A DNA stretch of 21,225 bases, from positions 1 through 21,225 of IMG/VR virus record IMGVR_UViG_3300044635_002211; one strand, given 5' to 3'. The notes under the pieces are model-generated. The model worked only from the letters and a program-made list of their open reading frames with translations, ran no database searches and was not told the DNA's origin. The first letter of the stretch is position 1. Each line of letters opens with the position of its first letter. The stretch is from a virus. The translations under genes and the position numbers were made by a program. Positions 6,957 to 15,553 of the stretch are shown piece by piece.

Positions 6957-8034
6957 AAAGAATCCCGCCAAGACTCGACCCGAAGAAGACGGCTTTGTGC
7001 AAGTATTTGCGGCGAATGTCGCCAATGCCTTGACGAAGTACGAAAAAATGCCGGTGCGCGATCCAGATGCTTTGCTGCAGCGTCAGACGCAACAAATGAA
7101 TCTGTTGGTAGATTTAGAGGACCGCTGTCGAAAGGCTCTGATTCAGGATGCTCGTGGACTTGGGGTGTACGAACGCTTTGCTGCTTTCATTCGCGAAGAA
7201 AGGCGCAACGCTTTGGCCGCACAACCATACTTTCGTGAACCCGAAGGCATCTTCATAAAAGAAATCTCGCCGGCCATTCGAGACAATGCCGTGCGATCAT
7301 TATTGAGATATCACTTCAACTACGCTTTTGTTGCCTTTGCGCGTAGAATCATCGAAAGAGATTGGGTAGATGGCCTTTCGACGCCTTTTTGGAAACTCAG
7401 CGACGCCTTGATTGCTGCGCGTAGGGAGTTGGTCGAAACCAATCTGCCTTTGGCTATTAGCCGCGCCCGCATGTTCTATGGCAAGACGCCGAAGAGCCAC
7501 ATGGACTACCTCGACTTCGTGCAGTTGGCGGTGGAGGGGCTGTTGGCTGCCATCGACAAGTTCCGGCTCCCATTCCGCCCCGTCTTCCGAAGCGTAGCCA
7601 TTGGCCGCATGACGGCTCTTTTTATTGAACGCTACAGCGAAACGACTCTTCGGTTTTACCCCCTAGATCGCCGACGCATTTATCGTGCCAACAAGGCGCT
7701 TAGGCGCACGCCTCCGGATCAAGTTGATTATGGCGTTTTGGCAGAGTCCGTAAATCAAGGCCTTGAGGAACGCTACCGCACGTCGCCTGAGGATTTGGCG
7801 TGTCTGATGTCGGCGGTTTCCATGCTGTCTGTCGATTGGCAGGAACCGGGAGGTGGCGTCGGTGGATCCGAAGAGGGCCGCACCTTTGGTGATGGCTTAG
7901 CGGCGCCTGAAGAAAACCGTCCCGATCGCAAGGCAGAAGAAAAAGAAAATGGCTTGAGACTGCAGGAGGCCTTGAAATCACTTGACGTTTTGGAGTCGAA
8001 AGTCGTAAAGATGGCAATGGGCCTAGATTTTTGA
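6943..8034 (+). CDS. sigma70-family-like factor lacking region 4.2
   Basis: This is a 363-residue protein with a recognisable sigma region 2 at about residues 160-245: RRELVETNLPLAISRARMF matches the LVEaNLrLV...A segment, DYLDFVQLAVEGLLAAIDKF matches the DLIQEGniGLmkAvdKF core-binding helix, and a basic segment RYSETTLRFYPLDRRRIYR follows. Residues 255-300 may be a region 3 equivalent. The C-terminus LQEALKSLDVLESKVVKMAMG resembles the start of region 4, but the protein stops at GLDF, just before the helix-turn-helix that reads the -35 box. There is no room downstream for it. Two ATGs (6943, 6949) share a GAGG; either overlaps the helicase end. It probably directs host RNA polymerase to phage promoters, perhaps like T4 gp55. 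An anti-host role cannot be excluded. Confidence 0.78.
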   Translation: MSMSKKNPAKTRPEEDGFVQVFAANVANALTKYEKMPVRDPDALLQRQTQQMNLLVDLEDRCRKALIQDARGLGVYERFAAFIREERRNALAAQPYFREPEGIFIKEISPAIRDNAVRSLLRYHFNYAFVAFARRIIERDWVDGLSTPFWKLSDALIAARRELVETNLPLAISRARMFYGKTPKSHMDYLDFVQLAVEGLLAAIDKFRLPFRPVFRSVAIGRMTALFIERYSETTLRFYPLDRRRIYRANKALRRTPPDQVDYGVLAESVNQGLEERYRTSPEDLACLMSAVSMLSVDWQEPGGGVGGSEEGRTFGDGLAAPEENRPDRKAEEKENGLRLQEALKSLDVLESKVVKMAMGLDF

Positions 8035-8051
8035 TTTCTGGAGGAAGAGCC

Positions 8052-8408
8052 ATGGAAGCAGTAAACGGAAACATTGGTGTTTCGCCCTTTCCTGAGCAAA
8101 AGGCCATCAAGCGTATTGGTCCGGCCTTGGCGGTGGGCGGTCACATGACGCTGGTGCGCCTGCGCGTAATCCTTGGTAATGAACGATTCCCGGTGGGGTC
8201 TACCGTTCTGGTTCGCGCCAACCACGCCTCTGCGCCCTGGAGCCGAGAGGTCTTTGAGTTTGAGGGGATTGTTGAGCCATTCGTTTTCATCCCCGAGTCC
8301 GTCGTATCGGTCGTGGAGAAGGCTACCGCGACTAGTGTGCTTATGGCGACGACCGGCGTGGATGTCTCCTCTAAGCCCGCCCCCAACGTCGTTTTTGTGG
8401 CGGGGTAA
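8052..8408 (+). CDS. hypothetical protein, possible GroES-like co-chaperonin
   Basis: This 118-residue beta-rich protein starts at the ATG at 8052, with GGAGGA at 8040-8045; the in-frame TTG at 8031 lies before that site. There is no certain family match. The pattern FPVGSTVLVR followed by FVFIPESVVSVVEK recalls the GroES order 'kVGD.Vlf...' then 'eVLIMSESDILAIVE'. The N-terminal part NIGVSPFPEQKAIKR would be the first strand, and a variable middle would take the place of the mobile loop. The protein is longer than GroES by about 20 residues at the C-terminus. A GroEL-like gene in the same window (2297-4156) makes the idea attractive but does not prove it. It lies between the sigma factor and SbcD genes, three bases before the latter. 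Alternative: an unrelated small phage beta-barrel protein. Confidence 0.4.
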   Translation: MEAVNGNIGVSPFPEQKAIKRIGPALAVGGHMTLVRLRVILGNERFPVGSTVLVRANHASAPWSREVFEFEGIVEPFVFIPESVVSVVEKATATSVLMATTGVDVSSKPAPNVVFVAG

Positions 8409-8411
8409 AAG

Positions 8412-9398
8412 ATGCTCAAGGACTTCATTCTTGTTGGCGACCCACACGTCGTCGTGGAAGAGCTAGATGAGTGCCGCCGGCTGGCGGCTTTCATCTTAGA
8501 AAAACAGCGTCAGCGCCCGCAAGCGACTACGGTGCTGCTTGGCGATCTCTACAATAATCACTCCAACATCCGTGTTGAAGTCCTTGCTTTTTGGGAGAAC
8601 TTCTTTGCACAGGCAAGGAATACGATTGCGATCGTCGGCAATCATGACCGCCCACACCGCGGAGGCGAGGGGGAGCATGCGTTGATGGCACATACGAATG
8701 CCACCGTCGTTGACTTGCCAACAATCATCGATGGCGTCGGCTTCATGCCCTATATGGATACCCCAGAAGCATTTCTTGAGGCCTTGAGTGACTTGGGGGC
8801 AAGATTTGATTTCAAGCATCTTTTCTGTCACCAGACATTTCAGGGCGCTCGATATGAGGCCGGATTCTATGCTCCCGACGGCGTCTCAACGGAAGCTTTG
8901 CCGATTGGCCTTCAGGTCATTTCAGGACACATCCACAGCCCTCAGCGAATCGGGCGAGTGTGGTATCCGGGGGCGCCGCGCTGGCGTTCGATCGCTGATG
9001 CCAACGTGGATCGGTTCATCTATTTGGTTCGGCTTGATGTAACATCAAGCGCCGAGGCAGAAGTAATGGAACGATGGCCGACCGAGACTGCTGGCTGCAT
9101 ACCCATCCGCATCCAGACGGTGACGAACGAGGAAGAGCTAGAGGCTATCGCCCCGGCTCCAGGGTTACGGATTCAGATCCAGGGCGCTGAAGCATTTGTC
9201 AAAGCCGCAGAAAAAAGGCTAAAGGATAGGGGAGTACGCTTCCGGTCTCAAATCGATGGCACCCAAATGTCTTCTCGCGTCAAAGAGTCTGAGGGCATCG
9301 GCACGGCCTTCGGCCACTATCTGGAGGCATTCGAGGCACCTCAGAAAACACCCAAGAACATATTGCGGCAGTTGGTCGCGCAGCGTATCAGCTGGTAG
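8412..9398 (+). CDS. SbcD/Mre11-like nuclease (T4 gp47-like)
   Basis: This is a 328-residue metallophosphoesterase that would pair with the SbcC-like ATPase to resect or trim DNA ends. The metal-binding motifs are all present: GDPH (Asp10, His12), GDLYNNH (Asp45), GNHD (76-79), the His of CHQTF (His140) and GHIH (172-175). The C-terminal third (from about residue 230) carries a second mixed domain and a basic end, consistent with the capping domain and the ATPase-binding tail of this family. The ATG at 8412 lies three bases after the preceding stop. Unusually for an SbcCD pair, the partner gene is not adjacent but on the other strand more than 6 kb away. Confidence 0.93.
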   Translation: MLKDFILVGDPHVVVEELDECRRLAAFILEKQRQRPQATTVLLGDLYNNHSNIRVEVLAFWENFFAQARNTIAIVGNHDRPHRGGEGEHALMAHTNATVVDLPTIIDGVGFMPYMDTPEAFLEALSDLGARFDFKHLFCHQTFQGARYEAGFYAPDGVSTEALPIGLQVISGHIHSPQRIGRVWYPGAPRWRSIADANVDRFIYLVRLDVTSSAEAEVMERWPTETAGCIPIRIQTVTNEEELEAIAPAPGLRIQIQGAEAFVKAAEKRLKDRGVRFRSQIDGTQMSSRVKESEGIGTAFGHYLEAFEAPQKTPKNILRQLVAQRISW

Positions 9399-9409
9399 GA
9401 GTCATCACC

Positions 9410-9766
9410 ATGACCGAAATCAAGCCTACGGCAACCGAACAGCTTCAGGGATTGGCGGCGATCAGCAACATCACCGGCGGCCTCCATGAAGCACAAGTAA
9501 CGCAACTGCGTTTGTATGGATTGGCTTGCTCTAGTGCAGTGCGGGTGTGTGAGATCAGCTGGGACCCCCAAAAACGTGAGATTTTATACTTTTTAGATGT
9601 AGATCAAGAGCTATTGGAAGAAGATTTAGACAAGAGAATCACTTTTCTAAAGCACGCCACTGCAGCTATTATGCGCGGTTGGAATGCCAAAGTACGTTTG
9701 CGTCGTTACGGAACTATGACCCCTGATGTCGCGGAGGTGCTTTATGGCGAATCAACACACGATTGA
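9410..9766 (+). CDS. hypothetical protein
   Basis: This is a 118-residue protein that I do not recognise. The ATG at 9410 has AGGAG at 9397-9401. It begins with a helix-rich segment (TATEQLQGLAAISNITGGLH), then has beta strands (AVRVCEISWDPQKREILYFL) and an acidic helix (DQELLEEDLDKRITFLKHATAAIM) followed by a basic segment KVRLRRYG. No membrane segment or signal peptide is visible. The DNA at 9560-9720 is more AT-rich than the neighbours. It overlaps the small terminase by 23 bases and ends inside that gene. Its position directly upstream of the terminase pair suggests an accessory role in late gene expression or packaging, but nothing specific supports that. Confidence 0.75.
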   Translation: MTEIKPTATEQLQGLAAISNITGGLHEAQVTQLRLYGLACSSAVRVCEISWDPQKREILYFLDVDQELLEEDLDKRITFLKHATAAIMRGWNAKVRLRRYGTMTPDVAEVLYGESTHD

Positions 9767-10475
9767 TGATCAGGACGTAGTTCCTGAGGGCAAGCGCTTT
9801 AGTAAGCGCGAGTGGCGGGCCTACGAGACGCACAAGCACGGACTAGCCAATCCGCGGCCGGGACAAATCGAAAACCAGGTGTCGCCGGTAGACGCCGCAC
9901 AGATGTTTGAGCTTTATTTGCATGGCGGATCCTGCACTCAAATCGAAAAACAATGGCGTAAATATAAGCTTGGAGCGATCGTAAAGGCAGCAATCGAATA
10001 CCAATGGCACGAAAAACGCCAAGAATATCTTGAACATCTTCATAAAGACGCCGTAGAGCGTGGTCGACAAGCAGTAGCTGAGTCCGTGGGGTTTACGGCC
10101 GATCTTTTGGCAGTAGCGCACAAGCGCTGGGGACAAAAGCTGCGTCGATACTTGGCGACTGGGGATGAATCGGAGCTTGATGGTTTCGAGATTCGATCAA
10201 TCGATCAATATCGTAAGGTCGTTCAAACTTTTTTGGAGTTGACGGGCCACAACCCCTCAGAAGTCTTTGCTCGAAAGGGCACGGAAGCTGGTGGCGAAAT
10301 GATGACGGCGGGCACGGTGGGCGGATTAGATTGGGTCTCCGTCGCCTCTTCGGCTAAGTTGCGACCGGAACTGGCGGCGGCCTTATTGTCGTTGGCCGCC
10401 GCTCCTCCGACTCCCGAAGAGAAGCAGGTGTCGGATAAACGCGAGACCATTACGAGCGTTGTCGTTCGGAGGTAG
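9744..10475 (+). CDS. terminase small subunit (putative)
   Basis: This 243-residue protein lies directly upstream of the large terminase. It would bind the packaging site on phage DNA and recruit the motor. The N-terminal 55 residues are polar. Residues about 55-90 (AAQMFELYLHGGSCTQIEKQ onward) form a helix-turn-helix-like segment, followed by long helices (about 90-170) that could form the oligomerisation core. The C-terminal part is Ala/Pro-rich, with a basic end (SVVVRR). The ATG at 9744 was chosen because GGAGG at 9733-9737 precedes it; an upstream in-frame start at 9726 lacks such a site. The stop lies two bases before the large terminase GTG. The identity rests on position, size and the HTH-plus-helices layout rather than on a strong motif. 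Confidence 0.7.
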   Translation: MANQHTIDDQDVVPEGKRFSKREWRAYETHKHGLANPRPGQIENQVSPVDAAQMFELYLHGGSCTQIEKQWRKYKLGAIVKAAIEYQWHEKRQEYLEHLHKDAVERGRQAVAESVGFTADLLAVAHKRWGQKLRRYLATGDESELDGFEIRSIDQYRKVVQTFLELTGHNPSEVFARKGTEAGGEMMTAGTVGGLDWVSVASSAKLRPELAAALLSLAAAPPTPEEKQVSDKRETITSVVVRR

Positions 10476-10477
10476 CT

Positions 10478-12370
10478 GTGCTGTCGCTAAGCCCCGAGGA
10501 TCGTGAAATCATCAAGCATCGCACGGCGTTCATTCGACGAACGACCAAGGAAGACCTGGCTCTGTGGATCGCGGAGTATATTGGTTTAGAGTTTCCGGAT
10601 GTGGTTATTGATCCTGAATCTAAAATCAGCCCCATGGGCTTTATTTGGGAAGTCTATAGCAAGGTCATGAATAATCATGACCCGGAAGTCAACCGCATTC
10701 TCGCCTATGCATCACGCGACAGCGGCAAGACTTTGGCGGCTGCCGTCCTTGAGTTCTTGATGATTGTTCATTTCGATCGCAACGCTGGCCACATGGCGGC
10801 AACGCTTGATCAATCAGCCAAGGCCACGGCCTATGTAGGCAAGTTCTTTAGTCGCCCTTACTTCAGTCGCTTCGTCGTCGGCGACAGCAAGAAAATCAAA
10901 GAGTTCGTACGTTACGAACATCGAGAAACGGCAGAGAACATCACCGAAAAACAATGGGCTGCTTTGCCTCCAATCCAACAGGTTCGTTATGAAGAGCATC
11001 GTAGTAAGCTGGAAATCGTAGTCTGCACCCCCAAGGGCGCCAACTCCCTGCACGTCCCCTACTTTACGACCGACGAGGTGGATCTCGCCAACCCGCAGGC
11101 CTACGAAGAGGCCAAGATGATTCCCACCGCCGATGCACAGGGCCATGCGGCGTTGACGGTTCTCACGTCCACCCGCAAGTACGCCTTTGGTCTCGTGCAG
11201 AAAGAGATTGACGACAGCCAGAAGACGGGGCTGCGAATCCTGCATTGGAACATCCTTGACATCGCCCGGCGCTGCCCGCCGGAACGGCATCTGCCGGAAG
11301 AAGCCAGGGAGCGTGTTTTGGTGGATCATGAGAACATTCGCGTGTATGCGGGATCAGAAATCGACCGCTTGACGGAAGAACAGAAAGCGGAATGCGTAGA
11401 GGAACAGGCCTTCGCTGGCTGCCTCAAGAACTGCTCCCTCTACGCCGTCTGCCGGGGGCGTCTGGCAACGGTTCAGCAGGACCCGAAGTACCCTCAGGCT
11501 TCGTCGATTCACAAGCCGATTGAGCACCTGATCTCGCAGTTCCGAAACGTCGACGCCGAGGTAGCCAAGGCTCAGCTGTTGTGTCGCAAGCCGTCCATGA
11601 GCGGCCTTATCTACCCCTTCTTGGACCGCGAAGTCCACATGAAGAGTCCCAAGCAGATTGCGGACATGGTCGTTGGCGAAGATATTCACCCCGAGACCTT
11701 CTTCAAGGGCCGCGAGACTCAGTTTGTCACGGGTATGGACTTTGGCTATACTCACAACTTCGTTGCCGTGACCGTTGCCGTTGACGGTCGAAGAGCATTT
11801 GTCCTTGATGCCGTAGCGCAATCGGAGATCTTGACGAATCAGCAGATCGCGTTATGCAATGCCAAACTAGGACGCTACGCCTCTGAAGTCTATGCCGATC
11901 CCGAGAACCCACAGGGCGTGAAGGAGTTCAAGGACGCGGGCTGGAATATGCGGAAATGGAGCAAGGGGCCGGGTTCGGTTCTCATGGGTATTGAGATAGT
12001 GCGTTGGATGATTAGACCCCTGATCGGCGAACCCTTATTGTATTTTTTGGCCGACGATTCGATGATTGACTGGATCTTTGGCTGTCTTTCAAAGTATCAC
12101 TGGACAGTTGATGCCGCCGGAAACCCCACAAATGTGCCGGATGAGGCAGACGACGACGCCTGCGACGCACTGCGCTATGGCCTGATGAATCGCTTTCGTA
12201 AGGGGAAAACGACCGTACTATCCTCTGAGCAGACTAAGGCGCCGGAAGCGCGTGGTGCGGGTGCGCGAGAGGTACATCGCCAACAGATTGCAGACCATGT
12301 TGGGGTCAATCTTGGTGTTGATCCGACTAAGCCCGTGAGAAAAGGGCGTTTTTTTATGTCGATAGGGTAA
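10478..12370 (+). CDS. terminase large subunit
   Basis: This is the 630-residue DNA-packaging motor ATPase and nuclease that docks on the portal. ATPase: a Walker A-like SRDSGKT (Lys84) and Walker B FTTDEVD (Asp199, Glu200), followed by a coupling motif LTSTRK. Nuclease of the RNase H fold: GMDFGYTH (Asp421), YADPENPQ (central acidic residue) and ACDALRYG (Asp563). Between the two domains is a cysteine cluster, Cys306, Cys315, Cys319 and Cys325, that could hold a zinc ion. The start is GTG at 10478 with CGGAGG six bases upstream. The C-terminal 70 residues are basic and disordered. A weak terminator-like hairpin lies within the last codons. The neighbours (small terminase, then portal after one gene) support the call. 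Confidence 0.95.
   Translation: MLSLSPEDREIIKHRTAFIRRTTKEDLALWIAEYIGLEFPDVVIDPESKISPMGFIWEVYSKVMNNHDPEVNRILAYASRDSGKTLAAAVLEFLMIVHFDRNAGHMAATLDQSAKATAYVGKFFSRPYFSRFVVGDSKKIKEFVRYEHRETAENITEKQWAALPPIQQVRYEEHRSKLEIVVCTPKGANSLHVPYFTTDEVDLANPQAYEEAKMIPTADAQGHAALTVLTSTRKYAFGLVQKEIDDSQKTGLRILHWNILDIARRCPPERHLPEEARERVLVDHENIRVYAGSEIDRLTEEQKAECVEEQAFAGCLKNCSLYAVCRGRLATVQQDPKYPQASSIHKPIEHLISQFRNVDAEVAKAQLLCRKPSMSGLIYPFLDREVHMKSPKQIADMVVGEDIHPETFFKGRETQFVTGMDFGYTHNFVAVTVAVDGRRAFVLDAVAQSEILTNQQIALCNAKLGRYASEVYADPENPQGVKEFKDAGWNMRKWSKGPGSVLMGIEIVRWMIRPLIGEPLLYFLADDSMIDWIFGCLSKYHWTVDAAGNPTNVPDEADDDACDALRYGLMNRFRKGKTTVLSSEQTKAPEARGAGAREVHRQQIADHVGVNLGVDPTKPVRKGRFFMSIG
12331..12355 (+). terminator. weak rho-independent-like terminator
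   Basis: GCCC (12331-12334) and GGGC (12344-12347) can pair around a nine-base loop. One base later comes a run of seven T (12349-12355). The stem is only four base pairs, so any termination would be partial. It sits in the last codons of the large terminase gene and could lower read-through between packaging and virion genes. Confidence 0.35.
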
Positions 12371-12416
12371 CGCTGTCGACTGAATCTTTCAAGCGCCTTC
12401 GTTTTAGGGGTGAGCC

Positions 12417-13388
12417 ATGCCGAATCTGAAAATGTTGACGTCTATCGTTGCCTTTCGTGACGCCATTCCGGATATCGCCAACCCTCGCCTTCGATATGTC
12501 GACTGGATGCGCTCGCTGAGCATTCAGGATGCCGCCAACCCGCGGTCCGATGCCTACTCACTGGCATCCGGCGAAACTCGCAACCTGTTCAACGGCCAAC
12601 GATCTCTGACGGTGGCTGGTAATACAGTATTTTCGCTTTCTCTTGTTCCCAACGAAACCATCAACTATCGCATCCGTCATACCTCAGGAACTGCCCCCGG
12701 TTTTCGCTCAATCCCGGCCTTTTCGGTTGTGGGCTTTAGTGTAAACTGGACTGTCAACGCCGATCAAACAGTGACGGCGGTGGCGTCTGGTGGATCCTTT
12801 GTCGGTATTTCCGCCGGCGACACCTTGTGGATTCCTGGAAGTGAAGAGGGTGTTACCTCCCCCTTCCTTCTCGCCAACCAGGGGTTCTGGTTGGTGATGT
12901 CTGTTTCGGCCCTGCAGCTGATCTTGCGTCGCACCGGCGATTTCAATGGCATCACACAGGCTGGTGTGTCCATCACCGCCAGCGACCAGATTAGGGCCTT
13001 TTCATCAACGGGCGTTCAGATCGGCGATAAGATTGAACTGCTTTCGGGCTGGGCGAGTGCCAACTTGGGTACTTATGTAATCGTGAACGTTACCAGTCAT
13101 TACATTGACATTCAATCCACAGCTAAGCCATTAGCCGCCGAAGCCTCGGTTTCACCCAATGGCGTTGGCCAGACCATCTATACGTCAGGCAAACGTGTCG
13201 TTTATTTGGAATCAGATCAAGAGATCGTGGTGCGCGCCAATGGCGATGCCGGGAGTCTTTATAAGGTCGCGCCATGGATTGCTGGCGAAGATCCTGGTCA
13301 GTTTCTGTTGACTGGCGCTATTTGGTCTCTGACGGTAGTCAATGCTGGCCAGCAATCCGCAAACATTGTTGTCATTTCCGTGGAGTGA
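12417..13388 (+). CDS. hypothetical virion-like protein between terminase and portal
   Basis: This is a 323-residue protein that I do not recognise by family. It is rich in beta-strand patterns with Ser/Thr/Gly/Val and few charged residues (for example GNTVFSLSLVPNETINYRIR and QQSANIVVISVE), which is the composition of phage structural proteins such as head-fibre, decoration or baseplate parts. A short N-terminal helical part (MPNLKMLTSIVAFRDAIPDI) precedes it. There is no signal peptide, membrane helix or enzymatic motif. The ATG at 12417 is preceded by AGGGGTGAG. The gene is three bases from the portal GTG. Its place between terminase and portal suggests a virion component, but this is inference from context. 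Confidence 0.8.
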   Translation: MPNLKMLTSIVAFRDAIPDIANPRLRYVDWMRSLSIQDAANPRSDAYSLASGETRNLFNGQRSLTVAGNTVFSLSLVPNETINYRIRHTSGTAPGFRSIPAFSVVGFSVNWTVNADQTVTAVASGGSFVGISAGDTLWIPGSEEGVTSPFLLANQGFWLVMSVSALQLILRRTGDFNGITQAGVSITASDQIRAFSSTGVQIGDKIELLSGWASANLGTYVIVNVTSHYIDIQSTAKPLAAEASVSPNGVGQTIYTSGKRVVYLESDQEIVVRANGDAGSLYKVAPWIAGEDPGQFLLTGAIWSLTVVNAGQQSANIVVISVE

Positions 13389-13391
13389 TCG

Positions 13392-15551
13392 GTGACGACT
13401 TCCAATAATCCCACCTCCGCGTATTTTCAAGCGCTGATCAAGTCCGCGACTCCATCCACCGTTGAGTCGAATCGACAACGGCGGCAGGTTCGTTTTACCG
13501 ATCCGTCAATGCCACAGCCCGTATTGACGGTCGAAAAACTTGACGCCCTACCCGAGATTCCCGATGCCGGTCCCGTGATCGGCCATCAGCGCCTGGCTAA
13601 GAGTCTGCAGAATCTGCTCAATGGAGGCGAGACCTCTATTGAACGCCTGGCTTTTGAGGTTGATCCAGGTCAAGTCGGAAGCCATCAAGGGTTATGGCAA
13701 CAGAAGCTGCGAGGTATTCCTGACAGCATTCTCAAGCGCATATCTATCCAGGACAGTCTTGTCGCGTCGATTGTCAATACCCGCGGCAACCACATCGGCT
13801 CTTTTGGTCGGCCGCGGCGCGACCGACACGGCATCGGCTTTGAAATCATACCGCTTCCCGGTATCGAACAGGAACTGAATCCTGAAGAGCAAAAGGCATT
13901 CGACGAACAGATCAAGCGTGCGTCAGAGCTTTTACGTTCTTGTGGACACAAAAAGGGCTGGTCCGATCAAGAACAGATGACGTTCAGCCAATATCTGACG
14001 GTATCTACCAAAAACGCCGTAGTCTTGGGCCGCGTCGCCACCGAAATCATTTGGGTCTACAACGTCCATACCGGGCGACGAGAGTTTCATTCCTTTCGCC
14101 CCATCGATGCCGGTACTATCTATCGCGCCGTACCGATGAACCAGATGGCGGTGGAGCTTCGTGATACCGCGGCGAGATTACTAGAGCGCATCAAACGCAA
14201 GAAGTTGGAGCACGAACCCGATGGTGCCGTGTCAGCGGAAGACATCGCGTGGATTCAGGTATTAGAGGGACAGCCGCGCCAATCGTTTACCGCCGAAGAA
14301 TGCGTTGTTTACAACTTTTATCCAGTAGCCGACGTCGAGTTTCGTGGCTACCCATTATCACCTCTTGATACAGTTATTGCTGCTGTTACTACACACATCA
14401 ATATTACGACACACAATAAGTTGTATTTTCAATCCGGTCGCGCTAGCCGCGGTATTTTGATTATCAAATCCGATGACGTTGATGATGGAATGATCAACGA
14501 CATCAGGCAACAGTTCAATGCCGCAATCAACAGCGTACAAAATAGCTGGCGCGTGCCGGTTCTTGGCGTTGGCGTTGAGGAAAACATTGAATGGGTGTCG
14601 ACAGACGCTAGCCAGCGCGACATGGAGTTTCAGTATCTCAGCGACATGACGGCCCGCATCATTTTGTCGGCCTTTCAGATGTCGCCCGAAGAACTTCCCG
14701 GTTACGCTCACCTTAGCCGCGGCACCAACAACCAGGCTCTGTCTGAAAGCAACCAAGAGTATCTGATGATTGCCCACCGCGACGTGGGCCTGCGCCCGCT
14801 TCTGTTGTCGTGGCAAGATTTCTTGAATGCTCAGATCATGCCATTACTGGCTCCCAATCTCGTTGGCAAATGCGAGATTCGCTTGCTGGGGTTGGATGCA
14901 GAAACAGCAGAAAAAGAGTCTATTCGTCTGCAACAAGATGCGCCACTTCATATGACCTACAACCAGATCCTCAATAAGGTTGAGAAGGATGAGGTACCAC
15001 AAGAACTAGGCGGCGACTTTCCTTTCAACGCCCAGTGGCAGGCAATCGTCGACAAGTATCTCACGGTGGGACAGATCAAGGAGCATTTCTTTGGCCTCAA
15101 GGGGGCGGCTAAGGATCCCGCCCTCGCCTATGTCCGCGATCCTTTCTGGTTTCAGTGGCAGCAACTGCAGATGCAGGCGCAGCAGATGAAGGAACAGGAA
15201 CAGATGCAGCAACAGGCACTGAAGCAGCAATCCGTGCCTGCTGGCGATGCCGCGCCGGGAAGAAACGAGACAAAACAAGCCGAAGCCAGTCAGCAGGCGG
15301 CAGTTGCGGAATCCTCACAGCAGCAATCACAGCAGGCCTCGGAACAGGCTAGCGGTGACTTGACTCGTGGCATCGATCAGGCTTCAGAGATGCTCAAGTC
15401 GGAATCATCGCTGCCGCCATCTAAGCGCAAGCTTTTAGCCCGACACCGCGCTATCGTCGATCGATTCCAAAAGACCTGGGAGGATGACTCGCGTATGGCA
15501 TTGGCCGAGATACAGCGTGCGCTATTGGCAGATGAAGACATCGGAGATTAG
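13392..15551 (+). CDS. portal protein
   Basis: This 719-residue protein forms the dodecameric channel at the special vertex of the head, through which DNA is packed. Portal signatures are seen in the middle: HNKLYFQSGRASRGILIIKS (the strand-helix segment typical of HK97-type portals), then VQNSWRVPVLGVGVEENIEW, and FQMSPEELPGYAHLSRGTNN with the stem/crown helices after it. The C-terminal 150 residues are Gln-rich (MQAQQMKEQEQMQQQ and similar) and end in a charged helix, as many portals do; the length is larger than the 400-550 residues of the simple HK97 family. The start is GTG at 13392 with GGAG upstream at 13382-13385. The gene order terminase, portal, MuF-like, protease is the classic head module order. 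Confidence 0.9.
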   Translation: MTTSNNPTSAYFQALIKSATPSTVESNRQRRQVRFTDPSMPQPVLTVEKLDALPEIPDAGPVIGHQRLAKSLQNLLNGGETSIERLAFEVDPGQVGSHQGLWQQKLRGIPDSILKRISIQDSLVASIVNTRGNHIGSFGRPRRDRHGIGFEIIPLPGIEQELNPEEQKAFDEQIKRASELLRSCGHKKGWSDQEQMTFSQYLTVSTKNAVVLGRVATEIIWVYNVHTGRREFHSFRPIDAGTIYRAVPMNQMAVELRDTAARLLERIKRKKLEHEPDGAVSAEDIAWIQVLEGQPRQSFTAEECVVYNFYPVADVEFRGYPLSPLDTVIAAVTTHINITTHNKLYFQSGRASRGILIIKSDDVDDGMINDIRQQFNAAINSVQNSWRVPVLGVGVEENIEWVSTDASQRDMEFQYLSDMTARIILSAFQMSPEELPGYAHLSRGTNNQALSESNQEYLMIAHRDVGLRPLLLSWQDFLNAQIMPLLAPNLVGKCEIRLLGLDAETAEKESIRLQQDAPLHMTYNQILNKVEKDEVPQELGGDFPFNAQWQAIVDKYLTVGQIKEHFFGLKGAAKDPALAYVRDPFWFQWQQLQMQAQQMKEQEQMQQQALKQQSVPAGDAAPGRNETKQAEASQQAAVAESSQQQSQQASEQASGDLTRGIDQASEMLKSESSLPPSKRKLLARHRAIVDRFQKTWEDDSRMALAEIQRALLADEDIGD

Positions 15552-15553
15552 CC

